A stretch of DNA of 32,341 nt, taken from Gammaproteobacteria bacterium (GTDB lineage: Bacteria; Pseudomonadota; Gammaproteobacteria; JAADHQ01). Of the stretch, positions 1-11,635 are shown in pieces. Every line of letters starts with the position of its first letter. Position 1 is the first letter of the stretch. The notes beneath the pieces were generated by a model. It was not told where the DNA came from, did no database searches, and saw only the letters and a list, made by a program, of their open reading frames with translations. Made by a program: the position numbers and the translations under genes. The DNA is taken from contig DRJK01000009.1 of NCBI GenBank assembly GCA_011052215.1, positions 1 through 32,341 on the forward strand. The letters run 5' to 3'.

Positions 1-7
1 ATTTACC

Positions 8-520
8 TTGAGTGTTTTTTCAGTCGACAAGCTCATTTCCGAGGCGAGAAAAATAGCTGCAGAATATCGGCGCGCCACCGGAAAAAACCTTGGTGGTATC
101 AGCGGTGAGATAGCAGAGAATGATGCGGCCCGCCTGCTTAACCTTGAGTTGTGCAGTGATCAAACCGGTGGATACAATGCCATAGGCAAGGGGCAACGTG
201 ACGGCAGGAAAATACAGATCAAGGGCCGGGCAATATTTAACGAAGCCAAAGCCGGCCAGCGCATTGGTCAGCTGAAAACCAGTCAGGAATGGGATAGCGT
301 TGTACTGGTGCTGATGGATGAAAATTTTGAACCGACAGAAATATTCGAGGCAGAGCGGATTAACATCATGGCTGCACTCGAAGAGGCGGGTAGCAGTAAA
401 AGAACAAAGCGTGGCGCCATGTCGGTATCCAGGTTCAAGCATATCGCACGACTCGTCTGGTCCGCTGAAAAAGGCGAGATTGATGAAGACGAAACATGGG
501 ATAACCAGGGGAACGTCTAG
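8..520 (+). CDS. Conserved hypothetical protein, possibly PD-(D/E)XK nuclease-like; may start upstream of the window
   Basis: 170-aa ORF from a TTG. Motif series GEIAENDAARLLNLEL...DGRKIQIKGR resembles the E/D-xK arrangement of restriction-endonuclease-like folds (motif inspection only). Confidence 0.6.
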   Translation: MSVFSVDKLISEARKIAAEYRRATGKNLGGISGEIAENDAARLLNLELCSDQTGGYNAIGKGQRDGRKIQIKGRAIFNEAKAGQRIGQLKTSQEWDSVVLVLMDENFEPTEIFEAERINIMAALEEAGSSKRTKRGAMSVSRFKHIARLVWSAEKGEIDEDETWDNQGNV

Positions 521-550
521 GTTGTTGCTGATTTATTTCGCAAAATATCA

Positions 551-764
551 CTGCCCCGTTAACTTACGAAGTGAGCATAAATGTGAGGACATGGAACCGG
601 CATAGCCAAATCAAGACACGCAAAAGATGCCATCCATGGCCGCTCGGCTGCCGCATCCCTGCGGCAGACGGTCTTTATTTGGCTATGCCGGTTCCATGTC
701 AGGAATGCGTTGTTTAGCTCAAAATGGTCTTGCGGTTTATGTTTCGACTATACTTGTTATAGGT
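551..764 (+). repeat. Dispersed long-hairpin element, copy 1 (core inverted relative to copies 2 and 3)
   Basis: Arms 588-617 and 671-700 are complementary at 29/30 positions; loop 618-670 is 53 nt. The flanks (ccgttaact...aatgtgaggacatgg and catgtc...cttgcggtttatgtttcgactatacttgttatagg) match copies 2 and 3. Confidence 0.9.
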
Positions 765-818
765 TTCCGGGACATCAGTGGCAACATATGTAATGTAATT
801 CAATAAGCCTTTATATAT

Positions 819-2729
819 ATGTTTCAGTCTACAGAAGTTCTCGGCCCATCCGGCCCATTTGAAAAAAAGCTGGAGCATTTCTTACCCCGGGAGCAACAGC
901 TGGAAATGGCCAGGGCTGTCCAGAATGCATTGTCCAGTGAATCCACTCTGGTTGTCGAGGCCGGAACAGGCACAGGAAAAACGTTTGCCTACCTGGTTCC
1001 TGCCCTGATGAGTGGTCAGAAGGTCATCGTCTCGACCGGAACAAAAAACCTGCAGGATCAGCTTTTTCATCGTGATATTCCCAAGGTATGTGAAGTCCTT
1101 GACTTACCTGCCCGGGTAGCCTTGCTTAAGGGGCGATCAAACTATCTGTGCAAGTACCGTCTTGATAAGGTGATGATGGAAGGACGTGTTCGATCCCGAA
1201 CGCAGATATCGCATGTACAGAAAATACGTCAATGGTCTGGCCGTACAGATTCAGGAGATATAGCCGAAGTTAAAGGGGTGCCAGAGGATTCGCCGGTATG
1301 GTCAATGGTCACTTCGAATGTTGATAATTGTCTGGGTTCCGAGTGCCCGTCTTATAATGGATGTTTTGTTATGGAGTCACGCCGAAAGGCCCAGGAAGCC
1401 GATCTTCTGGTCATCAATCATCATTTATTGTTTGCCGATATGTCGCTGAAGGAAGGGGGATACGGGGATTTACTACCCGGAGCAAACGCCTTTATACTGG
1501 ACGAGGCACACACATTACCCGATGTGGCAACACAGTTTTTTGGATTATCCCTGAGCGGTCGCCAGTTACACGAATTATGCAAGGATACCCGTATCGAGCA
1601 TCTTGCAGCTGCCGGGGACATGTCTGATTTATCCGAGGCCTGTGACCACCTGGAAAAGGCGGTTAATGATTTCAGGTTATCTCTCGGCGAAAAGCCTGGC
1701 AGGGTTGCGTGGCGAAATATAAAAAATAAAAACACCATAAGCCATGCACTTGATGAATTACAGGTGACCCTCGGCAGGTTATGTGAATGGCTGGAGCATG
1801 CCGCGGTGAGAAGTAAGGGGCTGGAAAGCTGCTGGAGAAGAAACCAGGAGTTTGTTTCCAAAATTGATACTGTCACACAGAAGGAAGATGATAATTTCAT
1901 CCAATGGGTTGATGTACACAGACGTTCATTTGTTTTTCATCTTACCCCCCTTGATATTTCATCCAGTTTTCAGACACAGATGCTGGCTTATCCCTGCGCC
2001 TGGGTGTTTACTTCGGCAACCCTGGCGATTAATAATGACTTCGCACATTTTACAGACAGACTGGGAATAGAGGAATGTAAAACCCTGCAACTCGACAGTC
2101 CGTTTGACTACGCCGACAATGCGATGCTGGTTGCACCAGAACAAATGCCGGATCCAAATAGTGATCAGTATACAGAGACAGTCATTGAATATGCCATACC
2201 GCTGATAGAGGCCTGCAAAGGGCGAACCTTTCTGTTGTTTACAAGCCACAGGGCCTTGAGACAGGCCGAAAAATTACTGGACGGGCGGCTGGATTATCCC
2301 GTGTATGTGCAGGGTGATACACCCCGTGACCTGCTGCTGGAGTCGTTCAGGGATGACGGCAATGCGGTTTTACTGGGAACCAGCAGTTTCTGGGAGGGTG
2401 TCGATGTCAGGGGTTCGGCACTATCACTGGTCATAATTGACAAACTGCCCTTTGCGTCACCGGGCGATCCTGTTTTACAGGCTCGAATTGAGCTGATAAA
2501 GAAAAATGGGCGAAATGCCTTTTTTGATTTCCAGCTACCCAATGCAGTTATTGTACTCAAGCAGGGTGTCGGTCGTTTAATACGGGATGTCTCTGACAAG
2601 GGTGTTATGGTGATATGTGATCCAAGACTGGTCAGTAAATCCTATGGCAAGGTCTTTTTAAAGAGTTTGCCGCCGATGAAGCGGGTGGTCGATACCAGCA
2701 AGGTAAAGGAATTTCTGGAGCAACTTTGA
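819..2729 (+). CDS. yoaA: YoaA/DinG-family ATP-dependent helicase
   Basis: 636 aa. Walker A VEAGTGTGKTFAYLVPAL, DEAH box (LDEAH), Fe-S-type cysteines (YLCKYR...NCLGSECPSYNGC), C-terminal QGVGRLIR. Next to tsaB as in E. coli. Confidence 0.93.
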   Translation: MFQSTEVLGPSGPFEKKLEHFLPREQQLEMARAVQNALSSESTLVVEAGTGTGKTFAYLVPALMSGQKVIVSTGTKNLQDQLFHRDIPKVCEVLDLPARVALLKGRSNYLCKYRLDKVMMEGRVRSRTQISHVQKIRQWSGRTDSGDIAEVKGVPEDSPVWSMVTSNVDNCLGSECPSYNGCFVMESRRKAQEADLLVINHHLLFADMSLKEGGYGDLLPGANAFILDEAHTLPDVATQFFGLSLSGRQLHELCKDTRIEHLAAAGDMSDLSEACDHLEKAVNDFRLSLGEKPGRVAWRNIKNKNTISHALDELQVTLGRLCEWLEHAAVRSKGLESCWRRNQEFVSKIDTVTQKEDDNFIQWVDVHRRSFVFHLTPLDISSSFQTQMLAYPCAWVFTSATLAINNDFAHFTDRLGIEECKTLQLDSPFDYADNAMLVAPEQMPDPNSDQYTETVIEYAIPLIEACKGRTFLLFTSHRALRQAEKLLDGRLDYPVYVQGDTPRDLLLESFRDDGNAVLLGTSSFWEGVDVRGSALSLVIIDKLPFASPGDPVLQARIELIKKNGRNAFFDFQLPNAVIVLKQGVGRLIRDVSDKGVMVICDPRLVSKSYGKVFLKSLPPMKRVVDTSKVKEFLEQL

Positions 2730-2733
2730 TTCA

Positions 2734-3435
2734 ATGAAACTGATAGCAATAGACACATCAACGGAAGCCTGTTCAGCGGCAATACTGGATGGCGAGACGG
2801 TGCTGGAGCGATTTGAGATCGCCCGGCAAAGCCATACAGAGCTGATTTTGCCAATGATTGATTCCCTGTTGAAAGAATCCGGTTATGCCATACAACAATT
2901 CGATGCCATTGCCTTTGGTCGTGGGCCGGGAAGCTTTACCGGGATTCGAATTGGAACAGGTGTTGTACAGGGTTTAGCACTGGGGGCAGGGTTAGCTGTT
3001 GCTCCTGTTTCCAGTCTGGCCGCAATCGCACAGGGTGTATTTCGCTGTGAGGGCAGGAAAAATGTACTGGCAGCGATCGATGCCAGAATGAAGGAAATAT
3101 ACTGGGGTTGTTACCAGTTGAATGATCAAGGCATGATGGAATCCGTTCAGGATGAATGTGTTGCCAAGGCGGATTCCCTGTCCGTCCCCGTTGGAAGCAG
3201 CAAATGGTTTGGGGCCGGCACAGCATGGTCAGCGTATGAGCAGGAATTATTGGCGCTCTTCGGAGAAACAGTATCAGGCCATGATGGCTGTTGTTTGCCA
3301 CATGCACGCGATATCGCTGTATTGGCGGCAGAGCAGGTGAAAAGAAATGAACTGGTTTCGGTTGAAAATGTAGAGCCGGTTTACCTGAGGAACGAAGTCG
3401 CCTGGAAGAAGATCAGGTCACAGCTGCCCGGTTGA
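2734..3435 (+). CDS. tsaB: tRNA threonylcarbamoyladenosine biosynthesis protein TsaB
   Basis: MKLIAIDTSTEACSAAI...FGRGPGSFTGIRIG is characteristic of TsaB/YeaZ. Confidence 0.95.
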   Translation: MKLIAIDTSTEACSAAILDGETVLERFEIARQSHTELILPMIDSLLKESGYAIQQFDAIAFGRGPGSFTGIRIGTGVVQGLALGAGLAVAPVSSLAAIAQGVFRCEGRKNVLAAIDARMKEIYWGCYQLNDQGMMESVQDECVAKADSLSVPVGSSKWFGAGTAWSAYEQELLALFGETVSGHDGCCLPHARDIAVLAAEQVKRNELVSVENVEPVYLRNEVAWKKIRSQLPG

Positions 3436-3610
3436 CTTTATGAAGCATATATCAATGTGAGGATATGGAATCGGTAAGCCTGATCAAGACCGTCTGCCGC
3501 ACGGATGGCATGTTTTGCGTGTCTTGGTCAGGCTTACCGGTTTCATGTCCGGGCTGCGGGTTAGCCCGAAACGCACTTGCCGCTTACATTTCAACTACAT
3601 TCGTCATGGG
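3427..3610 (+). repeat. Dispersed long-hairpin element, copy 2 (short loop)
   Basis: Arms 3461-3490 and 3521-3550: 26 Watson-Crick pairs plus 4 G-U pairs read on the + strand. The 30-nt loop is a shortened version of the copy 3 loop. Overlaps the tsaB stop. Confidence 0.9.
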
Positions 3611-3641
3611 ATAACGGCACAGCAGTGAGATCAGGTGATTT

Positions 3642-5601
<1,960 letters not shown>

Positions 5602-5687
5602 ATTTATTACCTGTTAAAAATAGTAGATAGCCGAATCCCCGTGGAAATTGTAAGCCAGATAAGACTTTAAAACCAGTCTCATCGATT

Positions 5688-6884
5688 TTAAAGTGATACA
5701 ATGAAGGCCTTGATTCTGTAGGCCGCCTCGATGCATTCATCTAAATCTGCAACCAGGGCAATTCTTACCCTGTTTTCACCCGGGTTCACCCCGTGTGCAT
5801 TCCTGGAAAGAAAAGTACCAGGCAATACAGTTACATTCTGCCGGTTAAAAAGCCGGCGTGAAAATTCAGTGTCGGAGATGGGTGTTTTGATCCAGAGATA
5901 GAACCCTGCCGGTGGCAACTCCAGCGAAATAACGGGCGATAATATTTTTGCTACAGCCTTGAATTTTTCACGGTATAGCCGCCTGTTTTTGACGACATGC
6001 GACTCATCTTTCCAGGCCTGCAAACTTGCCATCTGGGTTGGCAGGGGCATGGCGCATCCATGGTAGGTGCGAAAAAGCAGGAACTGTCTAATTATAGCGG
6101 CATCTCCCGCTACAAAGCCGGAGCGCAAACCGGGTGCATTCGAGCGTTTTGACAAACTGTGAAAGACGATGCATCTTGAATAATCTGTCCGGCCCATTGC
6201 CGCTGCGGCCCCCAGTAAACCCGGAGGAGGACTTTTTTCATCAGAGTACAATTCTGAATAGCATTCATCAGAGGCAATAACAAAATCATGTTTGTCGGCA
6301 AGACCAATCAGGTTTTGAAGGGCAGGCGTGTCGATCACGGCACCCGTCGGGTTCCCGGGCGAGCAGATATACAATAACTGGCATTGTTGCCATATTTCAT
6401 CGGGTACCTGACTGAAATCAGGCAAGTAACCGGTTTCCCTGGTGGCATTGATAAACCATATTGTGGCGCCTGACAGGGTGGCGGCACCTTCATAGATCTG
6501 ATAAAAGGGGTTAGGCATCAGAACCAGCGGGTCTTTTTTTCTGTCAATGAGGCACTGGGCAAATGCGAATAATGCCTCGCGTGTACCATTTACCGGTATG
6601 ATATTTTTATTAAGATCCAGTGATTTTTCAGGCAGATTGAAACGATTGCATAGCCATTCGGTTATGGCGGCCCTCAGTTCATCTGTTCCACGGGTTAGCG
6701 GGTAATTTGTCAGGCTGCCGATATTTTTTGTAAATTCACTACTGATAAAGTCGGGTGTGGAATGTTTTGGTTCACCAATTGATAACGCAATATGTTTCAA
6801 GTCATGCGGTGGTTGACAGCTTGCCTTTAGTTGCGCCAGCTTTTCAAACGGGTAGGGTTGCAGTTTTTCCAGGTCGGGATTCAT
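5688..6884 (-). CDS. dapC: N-succinyldiaminopimelate aminotransferase (class I/II PLP aminotransferase)
   Basis: 398 aa; aminotransferase fold with SPGNPTGAV and the PLP lysine region FHSLSKRSNAPGLRSGFVAGD; next to dapD/dapE. Confidence 0.9.
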   Translation of the reverse strand: MNPDLEKLQPYPFEKLAQLKASCQPPHDLKHIALSIGEPKHSTPDFISSEFTKNIGSLTNYPLTRGTDELRAAITEWLCNRFNLPEKSLDLNKNIIPVNGTREALFAFAQCLIDRKKDPLVLMPNPFYQIYEGAATLSGATIWFINATRETGYLPDFSQVPDEIWQQCQLLYICSPGNPTGAVIDTPALQNLIGLADKHDFVIASDECYSELYSDEKSPPPGLLGAAAAMGRTDYSRCIVFHSLSKRSNAPGLRSGFVAGDAAIIRQFLLFRTYHGCAMPLPTQMASLQAWKDESHVVKNRRLYREKFKAVAKILSPVISLELPPAGFYLWIKTPISDTEFSRRLFNRQNVTVLPGTFLSRNAHGVNPGENRVRIALVADLDECIEAAYRIKAFIVSL

Positions 6885-6963
6885 TGTATTGTCAGGCTTG
6901 CTTTATATATTAAAACTTTTACTGCATTATACCGGATATTCTCTCCAATGAGCACTCATATAG

Positions 6964-7848
6964 ATGACTGAAAAGCATTATTCCTATCTCTTTCCTGATC
7001 TATGCCTGTTGTTTGCGGCTACATTGTGGGGGATTTTCTGGTATCCATTGCGCCTGTTCGAGTCGGCAGGTATGCCGGCTATATGGGTCACACTGGCGGC
7101 ATTCAGTACTGCATTTGTTGTCGGGCTGATAGCCACATACAAACAGAGACGGCAGTATCTTGTTCACCCGTTAAAGCTGGTATTGATTGCATTGACAACG
7201 GGCTGGAGCAATGCGGCTTTCCTGGTGGCCGTCGTTGATGGCAATGCCATCAGGGTTATCCTGCTTTTTTATCTGTCACCCATATGGACGGTGATAATGG
7301 GTTATTTTATCCTCAAGGAAAAAATTTCCTTGCAGGCGATGGTGGTTTTTGTATTGGCCTTTCTGGGTGCAGTGGTGATGTTATGGGACCCTGATGCAGG
7401 ATTTCCCTGGCCACAGGGGTTGCCGGACTGGCTGGCCTTGTCGGCCGGGTTTACATTTGCATGGAGCAACGTGTTGATACGGTCTATTCAGGACATCAAC
7501 ATATCCATTAAAACAACTGCAAGCTGGTCAGGTGGCATCATAATCGCAGGGTTGTGGATTTTACTCACCGGTGGGCAACTACCGGAAATACCGGTACTCA
7601 CCTGGTACTATAGTATGATGCTGGGCTTCTTCGGGATTGTATTCATGACCATGGCCGTTCAGTATGGCGTTACACACATGCCGGTTTATCGTTCTGCTAT
7701 TATCCTGATATTTGAAATACTGGTAACGACTGTAACCGTGTACTGGTGGGCCGGAGAAAACATGACAATGATAGAATGGATTGGTGGCGGCATGGTGGCG
7801 ATCAGCGCATGGCTGATCGCGCGGACGGGTGTTGACAGTGAAGGTTAA
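6964..7848 (+). CDS. EamA/DMT-family transporter
   Basis: 294 aa, about 10 hydrophobic segments, typical drug/metabolite transporter pattern. Confidence 0.88.
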   Translation: MTEKHYSYLFPDLCLLFAATLWGIFWYPLRLFESAGMPAIWVTLAAFSTAFVVGLIATYKQRRQYLVHPLKLVLIALTTGWSNAAFLVAVVDGNAIRVILLFYLSPIWTVIMGYFILKEKISLQAMVVFVLAFLGAVVMLWDPDAGFPWPQGLPDWLALSAGFTFAWSNVLIRSIQDINISIKTTASWSGGIIIAGLWILLTGGQLPEIPVLTWYYSMMLGFFGIVFMTMAVQYGVTHMPVYRSAIILIFEILVTTVTVYWWAGENMTMIEWIGGGMVAISAWLIARTGVDSEG

Positions 7849-7960
7849 CATCCATATTTAAATGGCTTATCCATGTAGATACTTGCATTATGATGATCAT
7901 ACATGGTTTGCCAGCCAATATATCTGGCCGGGGGTCAGACTGGGTCAAGAGTTTCCTGAC

Positions 7961-10609
7961 TCAGGTATCCAGTAATTCAAGCAATGTATCCCTGAGTGCA
8001 TTAAACTGTTGCTCATCAAGAGGGCGGTTGTTCTTGTCGGTAATATAGAAAAAATCTTCAATACGCATTCCAATGGTGGCAATTTTTGCATTTTGCAAAT
8101 CAATTTCACATCGTTTGAATGCCTCACCAATTCTCGAGAGTAATCCGGGTCTGTCTGCAGTGGTCACTTCAAGAATGGTTCGGGAGTTATTTTTATCCAG
8201 CGTGTAGCTGATCCTGGTATTGACTTCAAAGTGCTTATGTAGCCTTGGTATCATTCGATTAACATTGTAGTCAACCGCGTTTTCTGTACTTAAGGTGTGC
8301 TTGAGGGCTTCCTTTATTTCATTCAGTCGTGATGGATCCTTGATGCTCTTGCCATCATTTTCAAGCACCAGATAGGTATCCAGTGTGTAATTACTTCGTG
8401 TACTTAATATTCGCGCATCAACGACATTAAGGTAACTTTTTTCCAATGTTGCAGTTGTTGCCGCAAATTGGTGGGCCTTTAAAGGCCCATAGATAAAAAT
8501 TGCGGTGCTTCCACGGTTATTATCATAGCGCACACAAATCATCGGAAAGGAATTTTCTTTCATTGTTGATATCGATGTAATGTGCCAGGCAATTTCTTCA
8601 GCCGAGTACTGGATGAAATAGTCCGGGCCGAAATCCGACCAGATATGATCAATTTGCTCACGGTTTAATGCCGATGCATTCAATAACCCGTAAACATCTG
8701 CCTTTTTACTGGCAATAATTGTTTGATGACTTGTGTATTCGTCACTGCTCATGCGCAGTGCCTTATTGGTTGCATGGTATAGTTCTTTTAGCAGTGAATC
8801 TTTCCATGAATTCCATAATGCAGGATTTGTGGCACGAATGTCGGCGACTGTCAGCAGATAAATATAATCGAGGTGCGTACTGTCTCCCACTTTATTGGCA
8901 AATTCCCTTATGACTTCAGGGTCACTGATATCTTTTTGTTGTGCCGTCATGGACATGAGCAGATGATTTCTTACCAGCCAGGCCACCAGGTTCGTGTCAT
9001 ATTGCCCGAGGCCATGATCGATGCAAAACTGACGTGTATCTGTTTCGCCAAGTTTGGAATGATCTCCTCCACGGCCTTTTGCGATGTCATGATAGAGTCC
9101 GGCAATATAAAGTAATTCAGGCTTGGCAATATTCGAGATTATTTCACTGCATAACCTGAACTCATTTCGAAATTCAGGCACGGTAAAACGGCGCAGGTTC
9201 CTGACTACAAAAAGGATGTGTTCGTCAACGGTATAGATATGAAACAGATCGTATTGCATACGACCGGTAATGTTTTCAAAAGCGGGCAAATATGCCGCGA
9301 GAATACCATATCGGTTCATTCTTCTAAGTTCGTGGGTTATACCTGTCGGTTGTTTTAATATTTCAAGAAAAACACTTCGCGTGCGCAAATCATTTCTTGC
9401 TTTATCATCCATGAGTCCCCGGTTTGACCGAATCAGCCTGATGGTAGAGGCGCGCACGCCTTTTATTTTCGGGTCAAGCTGTAATAGTAAAAATATTTCA
9501 AGCAGTGCATATGGAAAATACCTGAAAATATTGGGATGTACTACCTCAATAAAGCCACGCGTAAGCTGGAACCTGCGGTTTATTGCCTTCGGTGTGACCG
9601 GGTCGGCAGAGTATAAAATTTCTTCCTGAAAATTTTGCAACAACATTTCATTAAGCCGATCCAGTTCCATGACTGTCCGGTAATATTGTTGCATGAATTG
9701 TTCGACGGCCAGGTTCTGCTTATTGTCTTTATAGCCAAAATCATGAGCTAATGTTTTCTGGTAGTCAAACAACAACCTGTCTTCACGTCTTCTTGCATGA
9801 ATATGGAGTGCAAAGCGGATCTTCCACAGAAACCGCTGGCCCTCCAGAAGAAAATGAAATTCATCTTCACTCAGGAAATCATGTTTAACCAGTTCGTGCA
9901 GGTCCCTGGTGTTAAAGTGACGTATTGCTACCCAGCCAATCATCTGGATGTCGCGAAGTCCTCCGGGGCCTTCCTTGATGTTGGGCTCAAGTTTGTTTGC
10001 TGTATCACCATATCTCAGGTGTCTGTTCTGTTGTTCATTCCATTTCGCTTCAAAAAATTCATCACTCGGCCATAAATGATCTGTTGATACTTTTTCCTGC
10101 ATCTCCTCAAACAGTTCTTCTGATCCAGTCAGAAATCTTGATTCGATCAGATTAGTGATGACAGTGACATCTTTCTTTGACTCCCTGACACAATCTTCAA
10201 CGGTACGTACGCTTTGCCCAACCTCCATGCCAATATCCCACAGCATGGTTAAAAACGATTCAATGTTACCTTCACTGGATTCAAGCACTTCCTTACTGAA
10301 AAGTAATAATAAATCCACGTCAGAACCCGGGTGAAGTTCACCACGGCCATATCCACCTACAGCAATCAGTGCAGATTGTGTGGATTTACTAAAGAATTGG
10401 CGCCATGCGCGTTTCAGCAACTCGTCAATTAATAGCGCGCTTTCATGTACGAGTAAATCAATGTCATCGTTTTCTTCAAAGCGTCGTTGCAGGCTTTGTT
10501 TGCCCTTGCTCAGGGCTTCCCGAAATATTTTTGCAGGGTTTTGTGCAGAGGCGATTGCAGCATCAAAATGCGGGGCATCAAAAACGATACTTTTGCTGAG
10601 GTCTCTCAT
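7961..10609 (-). CDS. glnD: [Protein-PII] uridylyltransferase / uridylyl-removing enzyme
   Basis: Nucleotidyltransferase motif GGYGRGELHPGSDVDLLLL, HD domain GLYHDIAKGRGGDHSKLG, C-terminal ACT repeats. Start set at MRDLSKSIVF (10609) because the longer ORF overlaps map. Confidence 0.95.
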   Translation of the reverse strand: MRDLSKSIVFDAPHFDAAIASAQNPAKIFREALSKGKQSLQRRFEENDDIDLLVHESALLIDELLKRAWRQFFSKSTQSALIAVGGYGRGELHPGSDVDLLLLFSKEVLESSEGNIESFLTMLWDIGMEVGQSVRTVEDCVRESKKDVTVITNLIESRFLTGSEELFEEMQEKVSTDHLWPSDEFFEAKWNEQQNRHLRYGDTANKLEPNIKEGPGGLRDIQMIGWVAIRHFNTRDLHELVKHDFLSEDEFHFLLEGQRFLWKIRFALHIHARRREDRLLFDYQKTLAHDFGYKDNKQNLAVEQFMQQYYRTVMELDRLNEMLLQNFQEEILYSADPVTPKAINRRFQLTRGFIEVVHPNIFRYFPYALLEIFLLLQLDPKIKGVRASTIRLIRSNRGLMDDKARNDLRTRSVFLEILKQPTGITHELRRMNRYGILAAYLPAFENITGRMQYDLFHIYTVDEHILFVVRNLRRFTVPEFRNEFRLCSEIISNIAKPELLYIAGLYHDIAKGRGGDHSKLGETDTRQFCIDHGLGQYDTNLVAWLVRNHLLMSMTAQQKDISDPEVIREFANKVGDSTHLDYIYLLTVADIRATNPALWNSWKDSLLKELYHATNKALRMSSDEYTSHQTIIASKKADVYGLLNASALNREQIDHIWSDFGPDYFIQYSAEEIAWHITSISTMKENSFPMICVRYDNNRGSTAIFIYGPLKAHQFAATTATLEKSYLNVVDARILSTRSNYTLDTYLVLENDGKSIKDPSRLNEIKEALKHTLSTENAVDYNVNRMIPRLHKHFEVNTRISYTLDKNNSRTILEVTTADRPGLLSRIGEAFKRCEIDLQNAKIATIGMRIEDFFYITDKNNRPLDEQQFNALRDTLLELLDT

Positions 10610-10622
10610 CTGGAAAATGTAG

Positions 10623-11405
10623 TTAACCGGCGGGCAGGATTGGTTCTTCATCAGAACGTAATGTAAGGACTTCAAAGCCGCTTTCGGTAACCAGAATGGT
10701 ATGTTCCCATTGAGCGGAATTTTTATGATCCTTGGTGACAACTGTCCATTCATCACCCAGTAATTTGATATTTCTTTTGCCGAGGTTAATCATCGGTTCA
10801 ATGGTGAAGGTCATGCCGGCAACCAGCTTTTCACCGGTCCCTGGCGTTCCATAGTGAACGACCTGTGGATCCTCATGAAAATTAACCCCGATTCCATGTC
10901 CACAGTATTCCCTCACAACGGAATAGTTTTTTGATTCCACATATTTCTGGATGGTGCTACCAATATCACCCAGATGAATGCCGGCTTTTATGATGGATAT
11001 AGCCCTTCTCAGGCCCTCATAGGTGGCCTCGACCAGGCGTTTGTCATGTGGGGAGGGTGTCCCCACGTAGAACATTTTGCTGGTATCGCCGTGATACCCG
11101 TCCTTGATAACAGTAATATCAATATTAATAATATCGCCATTTTTCAGCTTTTTCTTGCCAGGTATTCCATGGCAAACCTGGTGGTTCACAGACGTACAGA
11201 TTGATTTGGGGAAGCCCTTGTAATTAAGGGGTGCCGGGATGGCCTGTTGCTTGTTTACAATGTATTCATAGCAGATTTCATCTAAAAAACCGGTTGTAAT
11301 ACCTTGTTTAACATGGGGTTTTATCATTTCCAGTACTTCAGCCGCCAAGTGGCCTGCGACGCGCATCTTTTCAATTTCTTCATCTGTCTTGATACTGATT
11401 GCCAT
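10623..11405 (-). CDS. map: Type I methionine aminopeptidase
   Basis: 260 aa; VNHQVCHGIPG, NIDITVIKDGYHGDTSKMF, GHGIGVNFHEDPQV, TIEPM. Confidence 0.96.
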   Translation of the reverse strand: MAISIKTDEEIEKMRVAGHLAAEVLEMIKPHVKQGITTGFLDEICYEYIVNKQQAIPAPLNYKGFPKSICTSVNHQVCHGIPGKKKLKNGDIINIDITVIKDGYHGDTSKMFYVGTPSPHDKRLVEATYEGLRRAISIIKAGIHLGDIGSTIQKYVESKNYSVVREYCGHGIGVNFHEDPQVVHYGTPGTGEKLVAGMTFTIEPMINLGKRNIKLLGDEWTVVTKDHKNSAQWEHTILVTESGFEVLTLRSDEEPILPAG

Positions 11406-11488
11406 TGTGTAACCCTGAAATAATGAAAGTTAACCCCTTGATTCTGTGATTGGTATTCTACATCAATACCTTGAATAATGGTGAGTCA

Positions 11489-11517
11489 TTGTTGTAAGCG
11501 CCGGAATATGGTATAAA
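11489..11517 (+). promoter_or_regulatory. Probable rpsB sigma70 promoter with extended -10 and GC-rich discriminator
   Basis: TTGTTG (11489-11494), 17-nt spacer, TATAAA (11512-11517) preceded by TATGG and followed by GCGCGCGC. Resembles the described conserved rpsB promoter of gammaproteobacteria. Confidence 0.6.
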
Positions 11518-11635
11518 GCGCGCGCTAATTTAGCAAATTCACACATGTGCCGGAACGTACTGTAGGGTGCCTGTTAATATCAGGTTGCGGTATGGGGTAC
11601 ATGGAGGCCTAACCCTTACAAACTGGAGTTTTACC

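Noticed and set aside
729-755. Possible sigma70 promoter TTGCGG...TATACT in the right flank of copy 1
   Set aside because: Spacing is only about 13 nt, and the other copies do not preserve a -10-like hexamer.
1421-1900. 159-aa minus-strand ORF inside yoaA
   Set aside because: Shadow ORF of a clear helicase gene, as are the other long antisense ORFs inside conserved genes.
10610-10756. N-terminal 49-residue extension of glnD
   Set aside because: Overlaps the map coding region; MRDLSKSIVF at 10609 is a better start.
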